NCBI GenBank assembly: GCA_951804985.1
Contig: OX638131.1
Span: forward strand, 85,637,849-85,701,848
DNA from: Dryomyza anilis
Taxonomy: Eukaryota; Arthropoda; Insecta; Diptera; Dryomyzidae
DNA length: 64,000 nt
Direction of reading: 5' to 3'
Each line of letters opens with the position of its first letter. Position 1 is the first letter of the stretch. Both the position numbers and the translations under genes were made by a program. The notes beneath the pieces were generated by a model. The model was not told the origin of the DNA. It saw nothing but the letters and a program-made list of their open reading frames with translations, and did no database searches. This document shows positions 58,029-64,000 of this stretch, one piece after another.

Positions 58029-58831
58029 CCCAGCAAGAACACTACCAGTCATATATGCAGTAATATTACAAGTATCAAAACTGAAAGTTTCAGTAAAAGT
58101 TTCTATAACATTGTTAAGAGCGTCGGGATAAAATTGACCGAAACTTTTGTGTGCGTGTGAATTTTTATCTTTTTTTCACTCACCTGAAATGAGATACAAT
58201 TGAATATATGTTTATCACTGTTCTTTTGGTAATAAGTGACCATTAAATTACTTGAACATTTACGAAATATTTTACGTAACATAAACTGTTTTAATTTTGA
58301 GGTTAGGGACGGTTAAATTAATAGTAAACTAACCAAAATTAGACCAAATAAAACCAAAAAACTCAAAATTCTATAGTTTTCATTTTTATTGCGTTGAATA
58401 TAATGCGCATTACATTCAACATGTTTGCATTACAAAATTGTCTATTAAAACGACTTTTGTTTGCCGTTGTTTTGCTTCCTTCCATGCATTTGTTTAATGC
58501 AGATGACCCTTCCACTTTGATGATATCTATAATATAAATAGATAAATAAGCAATATATACAAATACTCTTTTCAATATACTTTCTTTTAGTATTTATCAA
58601 TTGTTTATAATTTAAGTAACATCTTTTTTCAACTCCTGCTGTAGCGGCTACTGTTGCAAACGTAATAAATAACCTACAAATAAAAAATGGTGGCAAACCG
58701 ACGCGCAAAAAATATTAGTTTTTGTTACTACTAAAATTACGGGTCATATGTATTTCAAATTATGTATGTATGAGTGAGAAAATATAATATTGTCTTTGTG
58801 TTGGAGTTTCGGTAAGGCAAGTCTTGCTGGG
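58029..58831. mobile_element. Possible element with CCCAGCAAGA inverted ends
   Basis: CCCAGCAAGA at the left and its inverse at the right bound about 800 bp. Similar CCCAGCA ends occur at 27650. No target duplication or transposase seen; the inverted repeat is short, so the boundary call is tentative. Confidence 0.45.
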
Positions 58832-58967
58832 AGTGATACTCACAGAAGATACTCCATTCACCCAAAAATGGCGTTTGAACCAAATAAATTCTCAAGTGAC
58901 GATTTAACATTTTAAATCAACGATTGCTTTATACACATTTTTCTTAAAATGCCTTAGCATGGACATA

Positions 58968-60263
58968 AGGAGTGCGTCATTAGAAATGTGTGCATCGAAA
59001 AATAAAAATATCTCAGTAACCACTTTGTCAATTTTCAAAAAGTTAACATTTTATTAAAGTAAATTTTATTCATAGTAATTATAAAAAAAATACAAAAAAA
59101 TAATTAATCAATGATAAAATTATTAACTTTTTCTGCAACTCCTATCATTAGGGCCTTCACAGTCTCTTCCTCGATCCTTTGGCTTGCAGCACACCATTGA
59201 CGCCGAAAATTTACAACGTCCTTAGATACCCGTTTGGTGGTCTTCAATTCCCTTTTTACCAGAGCCTAATATCTCTCGATTGGCCGGAGCTCTGGGCAAT
59301 TCGGTGGGTTCGCTTCACTAGGGACAAACACTATATTGTTTTTCTGGTACCAATCTAAGACAGCTTTACTGTAGTGACACGAAGCAAGATCAGGCCAAAA
59401 AAAGGTAGACACTTCATGTTGTCTTAAAAATGGTAGAAGTCTCTTCTGTAAGCACTACTTCAAATATATTTCCGTGTTAATTGTCCCAGTGATCACGAAA
59501 ATTTTGCTTCGTTTGCCACAACTACAAATTGCTTGCCACACGAGAAATTTTCTTGGAAACTTTGCTCTTCTTTGGGTCTTAAATTTATCCGGGACATTTC
59601 CTCTAGCATCGGCAACATAAAATTCTTGGCCAGGAAGCTGAGAAAAGTCGGAAAGAACGTATGTTTCGTCATCCATAATGCAACATTCGTACTTTTTCAC
59701 AAAATTGTTTTTAAGCTTTTTAGCACGCTTTTTTGCCTCAACATTTTTTGCTGCATTCCGATCTGGTACTTTTTTAACTTTTTATGTCTTCAGACCAGCT
59801 TCGAGTTTCGCTCTCCGTACAAAATACTCAGAGCATCCAACTTTGAGAGCTACATTTCCTCCTGAGAGATTCGGGCTTTTCTTCAGCACGGTAACCACCG
59901 TCTTCGCTTTGTTACGGTCACCAGAACCTTTCTTTTTGCCTGTTCCTGGCTTCCTATCATAGCTAAGGTCCGCCTTGAACTTTTGAAGTACTTTTGATAC
60001 AGTGTTCCGGTGAGCTTTTACAATTTTGCAATCCTTTTATATGTAAAGTCAGGATTATTTAAGAATTTTTTTATAATTTTCTCACGCACTTTTTGTTCAT
60101 CGCCCATTTTTTTGCTGAATAACAAACCAATTTTGCAAAAGTTACATACTACATATTCCGACATGTTTTTCAAACCTAACTTGATTAAAAAATTTTGTTT
60201 TGAATTCCAATGAAAAAAGTTACAGTAGAAAAAGCGTGCACAAGTTTCTAATGACTCACTCCT
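58968..60263 (-). mobile_element. Tc1/mariner-superfamily transposon, DD37E-type spacing
   Basis: Both inverted repeats are present: AGGAGTGCGTCATTAGAAAT at the left and, inverted, AGGAGTGAGTCATTAGAAAC at the right, continuing with weaker matches to about 28 bp. TA dinucleotides flank both ends (58966-58967 and 60264-60265), the standard target duplication. Length 1296 bp, normal for the superfamily. It contains one transposase on the minus strand, now inactivated. Confidence 0.93.
59104..60107 (-). pseudogene. DD37E-type transposase, broken
   Basis: Starts MGDEQKVREKIIKKFL at 60107 and ends FIID at 59104, about 334 codons. An N-terminal helix-turn-helix region precedes the catalytic domain. 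The catalytic residues are visible: MDDET (first Asp), FWPDLASCHYSK (second Asp), then 37 residues to the Glu of CPELRPIERY. This spacing is the DD37E signature described for mosquito elements. Lesions: a one-base frameshift at about 60020-60030, and stop codons at 59782-59784, 59455-59457 and 59266-59268. A 81-codon open piece (59455-59700) is just one fragment of it. Confidence 0.92.
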
Positions 60264-60449
60264 TAGTCATTTTTGATACCTAACGCCACAATTTTTTTTT
60301 TCTAATGAAAATTTGAATACAATTTTTAAAATTTATAATTTTATAAAATTTTGAATTTTTAAAAGTTATTTAATAAAATCAATAGATAGTAATTTATACT
60401 TCTCTTCGATTAAATAATATACTTTAGAACAATATAATTTATAACTCAC

Positions 60450-60588
60450 GTTTTAGATGGTTTCCCTGTAAACATTTCATTGTGTGATCTTTTTCCCGTT
60501 GGGCAATGCTGTCGCAAGTGTCGCATAAGGCGCGATTATGCGACGTGCTTGTGACTCAGGAATGTCTTCTTGCAGTAAGTGCTGCCAT
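60450..60588 (-). pseudogene. Candidate or decayed exon of unknown gene
   Basis: A 139-base, GC-richer segment bounded on the minus strand by a good acceptor (TTGTTATTGTAG) and donor (GTGAGT). One frame reads STYCKKTFLSHKHVA, a stop, then SRLMRHLRQHC and HNEMFTGKPSK, which recalls a C2H2 finger with a TGEKP-like linker. Another frame is open for 36 codons (QEDIPESQARR, ALPNGKKITQ) and ends at TGA. I cannot decide between a decayed zinc-finger exon and a terminal exon of an unrecognised gene. Confidence 0.35.
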
Positions 60589-61419
60589 CTACAATAACAA
60601 AAAGAATAGATAAGCCATACAAAAATATGAATTAATACAGAGAAATAATTGAAAAATTAAAATATACATAAAATAAGTGTTGCAGAAAATAATGTCTACA
60701 TATTACATGAACATAAATAAAAACTATATTTATTATTAATAAAAAATTGAAAGCAATTAATAGAATAATAAAATCATATATTCACAAGTAAAATTAGTAA
60801 CATACGTTTTTTATTTTTGACAGCTACCTTCCTATTGGAAGTTCTACTTTGTTAGATTATTTTACAAATATCTTTTTATATCGATGAAGAAGTTCTTCAT
60901 CATGGTGGGGCTTACTTCCTCTGCAAGAGAGTAACTTCGTTCGTTGGCCTTTTTATTGTGCAAGTCGGCATTGCTGTTGCCCCCATAATTATGGTGAACA
61001 GATTAGGCAAAACTGTTAATTGTCGCCCATAAAATACGTAGCGCTATCTTAAGGCGGATTACGCGCAAACTATTAGCCATTATAAATTGTCGCGCGGGCA
61101 GGCACGACTAACAGTAGCAGCAGCAGCACGACGATTTTAATTTTATACCAAAAGGACCAAATAAACACAGAAGGAACATCTTTGCATATTCATTACTAAA
61201 TCGTAATGAAATTTGTGAAAATCTTTTGTGCATTCCAATAGCAAAATATGCAACGGCACTAAATCTTTGCGCTGTGGACGCTGTGATAAGACTGCTTTCA
61301 AGAAAATAGAAATAAAAATAAAATAATTACAAAATAAAACATATTTCAAAAAGCGATTAAAAATTTCGGTGATTAATAATGGTAATTAAAAGTATAAATT
61401 TTTTTAAAATCAGACTTCC
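60589..61419. other. Spacer with GC-richer patch at about 61010-61140
   Basis: The patch includes GTCGCGCGGGCAGGC and a short CAG run. On the minus strand a TCTCTTGCAG acceptor-like site lies at about 60925-60935, and a 68-codon frame starts at 61349, but no domain is recognisable. Confidence 0.35.
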
Positions 61420-61965
61420 TACACCCAAAGAACGAATCAGTTGGGGTAACCGTCTTTTTTGCCAAACGATTTAATTAGATCTGTCAACATTCGACTGATT
61501 CAGTTGTTGCAACACCGCGTATCAGTTCACACAACTAATGAATACAATTGACACAACCAATTTGTTTAGTTATGGGAGCCAATTTAATTATAAGAAATCG
61601 GCCATTTTACCTAGCCCTAGCGCTCCAACGTGTTGCTTTTATACAAGACAACTGATTTCGCAGTTGAATCAAATAAATATTGGTTGCTACAACCTAATAT
61701 AACTAACTATCTGTTAAGTCAACTAAATATTGCTTATGTCTCATTTTGAATTTAGTTGCCGTAGCAATGGAAATAAAAAAAATTGAAAATGGATAAAAAG
61801 TTTGTTTCTCCAATCAATGTTGCAGTTGCTTCAACTAATATTTGGTTACGCTTCATACTATTGTTTACCATAAATGAATTTCAGTTGAGGCTGACTACAT
61901 TTGGTAGATGCAAATGAATATTCGATGAAACAACTGAACGCCAAGCTAATAGTTTTTTGTGTGTA
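61420..61965. mobile_element. Possible MITE with TACACCCAAAGAAC / inverted TACACACAAAAAAC ends
   Basis: The left end TACACCCAAAGAACG and the inverted right end TACACACAAAAAACT are similar. AACCAAT and AGTTG words repeat inside. TA is present at each edge. No coding capacity. Confidence 0.5.
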
Positions 61966-62039
61966 CAAACATCATTTGTCATAAGATATTTAAAAGTTCA
62001 AATGTCTTTTATTGACATTTTTGAGTAATGGAACTATTT

Positions 62040-63860
62040 TGTAACAATGGAAAGCTCTGAATATCAATTGAAATTTTTTGAATATAAAATGGAAAACTCT
62101 GAATTTCAATTGATGTCTATTGAATATAAATTTCTATTGAATGTCTATTGAATATCAAAGTATTTTGAATTGCAAATGTAATTTCTGTATTTCAATTGAG
62201 GTATTTTGAATTTCAAATGGAATTTCTGAATTTCAATTGATTTCATTTTTATTTCAAATAGAATTTCTAAATATCAATGGATGTCTTTTGAATTTCAAAT
62301 GGAATTTATGAATTATTGATGTGTATTGAATTTCAAATGGAATTTCTGAATTTCAATTATTGTCTTCGAATTTCAAATGGAAATTCTGAATTATAATTGA
62401 TGTCTATTGAATTTTAAAAGAAATTTATGAATTAAAATTGTATTTAAAATGTAATTTCTGAATTTCAATTGATGTCTTTTGAATTTAAAACGGAATTTCT
62501 GAATTTCAATTGATTTTATTTTAATTTCAAATGGAATATCTGAATATCAAGGGATGTCTTTTAAATTTCAAATCGAAATTCTGAATTATAATTGATGTCC
62601 TTTGAATTTCAAATGGAATTTCTGAATTATAATTGATGTCCTTTGAATTTCAAATGGAATTCATGAATATAAATTGATTTTTTTTTATTTGAAATGGAAT
62701 TACTGAATATTAATGGATGTATTTTAAATATCAAATGGAATTTCTGAATTAAAATTGATGTTTTTTGAATTGCAAATGGAATTTCTGAATTTATTTAATG
62801 GATTTTGCATTGCAAATGTAATTTCTGAATTTCAATTGAGGTCTTTTGAATTTCAAATGGAATTTCTAAATTTCAATTGATGTCTTTTGAATTTAAAATG
62901 GATTTTATGAATTTCATTTCATGTTTTTTGAATTGCAAATGTAATTTCTGAATATCAATGGATGTCTATTGAATTGAAAATGGAAAATCTGAATTTCAAT
63001 TGATTTTATTTTTATTTCAAATAGAATTTCTAAATATCAATGGATGTCTTCTGAATTTCAAATGGAATTTCTGAACTTCAATTATTGTCTTTGAATTTCA
63101 AATGGAAATTCTGAATTATAATTGATGTCTATTGAATTTTAAAAGAAATTTATGAATTAAAATTGTATTTAAAATGTAATTTCTGAATTTCAATTGATGT
63201 CTTTTGAATTTCAAATGGAATTTCTGAATTTCAATAAATGTCTTTTGAATTGCAAATAGAATTTCTGAATTTCAATTGATTTTATTTTAATTTCAAATGG
63301 AATTTCGGAATTATAATTGATGTCCTTTGAATTTAAAATGTAATTTATGAATATTCTTTCATCTTTTTTGAATTACAAATGGAATTTCTGAATATCAATT
63401 GATTTTTTTATTTCACAAGGAATTACTGAATATTAATGGATGTCTTTTAAATTTCAAATGGAATTTCTGAATTAAAATTGATGTCTTTTGAATTTCAAAT
63501 TGAATTTCTGAATTAAAATTGATGTCTTTTGAATTGCAAATGGAATTTCTGAATGTCAATGGATGTTTTTGAATTGCAAATGGAATTTCTGTATTTATTT
63601 AATGGAATTTGAATTGCAAATGAAATTTCTGAATTTCAATTAATGTCTTTTGAATTTCAAATGGAATTAATTAATTTTATTTAAATTTTTTTGAATTCCA
63701 AATGGAATTTCTGAATTTCAATTGATGTCTTTTGAATTTCAAATGGAATTTATGAATTTTATTTAATATTTTTGAATTGCAGATGGAATTTGTGAATTTC
63801 CATTGATGTCTTTTGAATTTCAAATGGAATTACTTTATATTCCAAATGTCTTTTGAATTT
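62040..63860. repeat. Tandem array with ~41-bp monomer and higher-order duplication
   Basis: About 44 diverged copies of a unit containing TTTGAATTTCAAATGGAATT followed by TCTGAATTTCAATTGATGTC. A multi-monomer block around 62237-62475 recurs at about 62999-63200 with the same private variants (for example TTTTAAAAGAAATTTATG at 62412 and 63136), separated by about 724-762 bases, so unequal crossing-over or segment duplication has occurred within the array. Confidence 0.88.
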
Positions 63861-64000
63861 CAATTTTTATTTTCTAAATTACCGTTATAAATGGTATAGA
63901 TATGATCGAGAAAATTTTCCGCACTATGGATTTATTAAAGGTATAAACAAAATAGACAAAATTTCGGAAAGTTCTTTGTAATATTTAGGGCATACTTCCG

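Noticed and set aside
27650..58831. CCCAGCA-ended blocks (27650, 43318, 58029) as one transposon family
   Set aside because: Only the first seven to ten bases agree and no target duplication was found, so common origin is not supported.

Overview
This is a eukaryotic nuclear window, very AT-rich, with GT-AG introns (some 50-70 bp, some 8-12 kb), CAAAATG-type start contexts and dense insect-type transposon debris. Protein similarity, intron style and repeat types point to a higher dipteran fly; the species cannot be named from the sequence.

Two host genes are clear. On the + strand, an RCHY1/Pirh2-type CHY-zinc-finger/RING E3 ubiquitin ligase has a long first coding exon (16944-18437), an 11.6 kb first intron, and short exons from 30030 to about 31324. 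Its first 480 residues are a low-complexity extension dominated by seven-residue S-D-Q-type repeats. On the - strand, a complete six-exon MBOAT7/LPIAT1-type lysophospholipid acyltransferase (fly farjavit, frj) runs from 51155 down to 40655 with an 8.5 kb intron. The two genes are convergent, about 9.3 kb apart. A possible two-exon Cys-rich 73-residue gene (47891-48165) lies inside the frj intron. A TATA-type promoter (near 55767) and one possible exon (60450-60588, -) are weaker candidates.

Layout: 1-4947 intergenic with transposon fragments; 4948-12238 an octanucleotide microsatellite split by a near-full-length R1-clade LINE on the - strand (ORF1 Gag with three zinc knuckles; ORF2 endonuclease plus reverse transcriptase, broken by one frameshift); 12239-16016 MITEs and two more octamer arrays; 16017-31324 the RCHY1 gene, with an intron full of one MITE family, a foldback element, a dead LINE RNase H fragment, a dead mariner fragment and a tRNA-like/SINE sequence; 31325-40654 foldback element, 220-bp TA-MITE, a ~185-bp tandem satellite and an AT-rich array; 40655-51155 frj, whose large intron holds two hAT-type elements with perfect 8-bp target duplications; 51156-64000 further MITEs, a DD37E-type Tc1/mariner element with both inverted repeats, and a 1.8 kb tandem array with a 41-bp monomer.

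No operon, CRISPR array or viral gene was seen. The most notable structures are the LINE/microsatellite association, the heptad-repeat extension of the ubiquitin ligase, and several mobile elements whose ends can be defined to the base.
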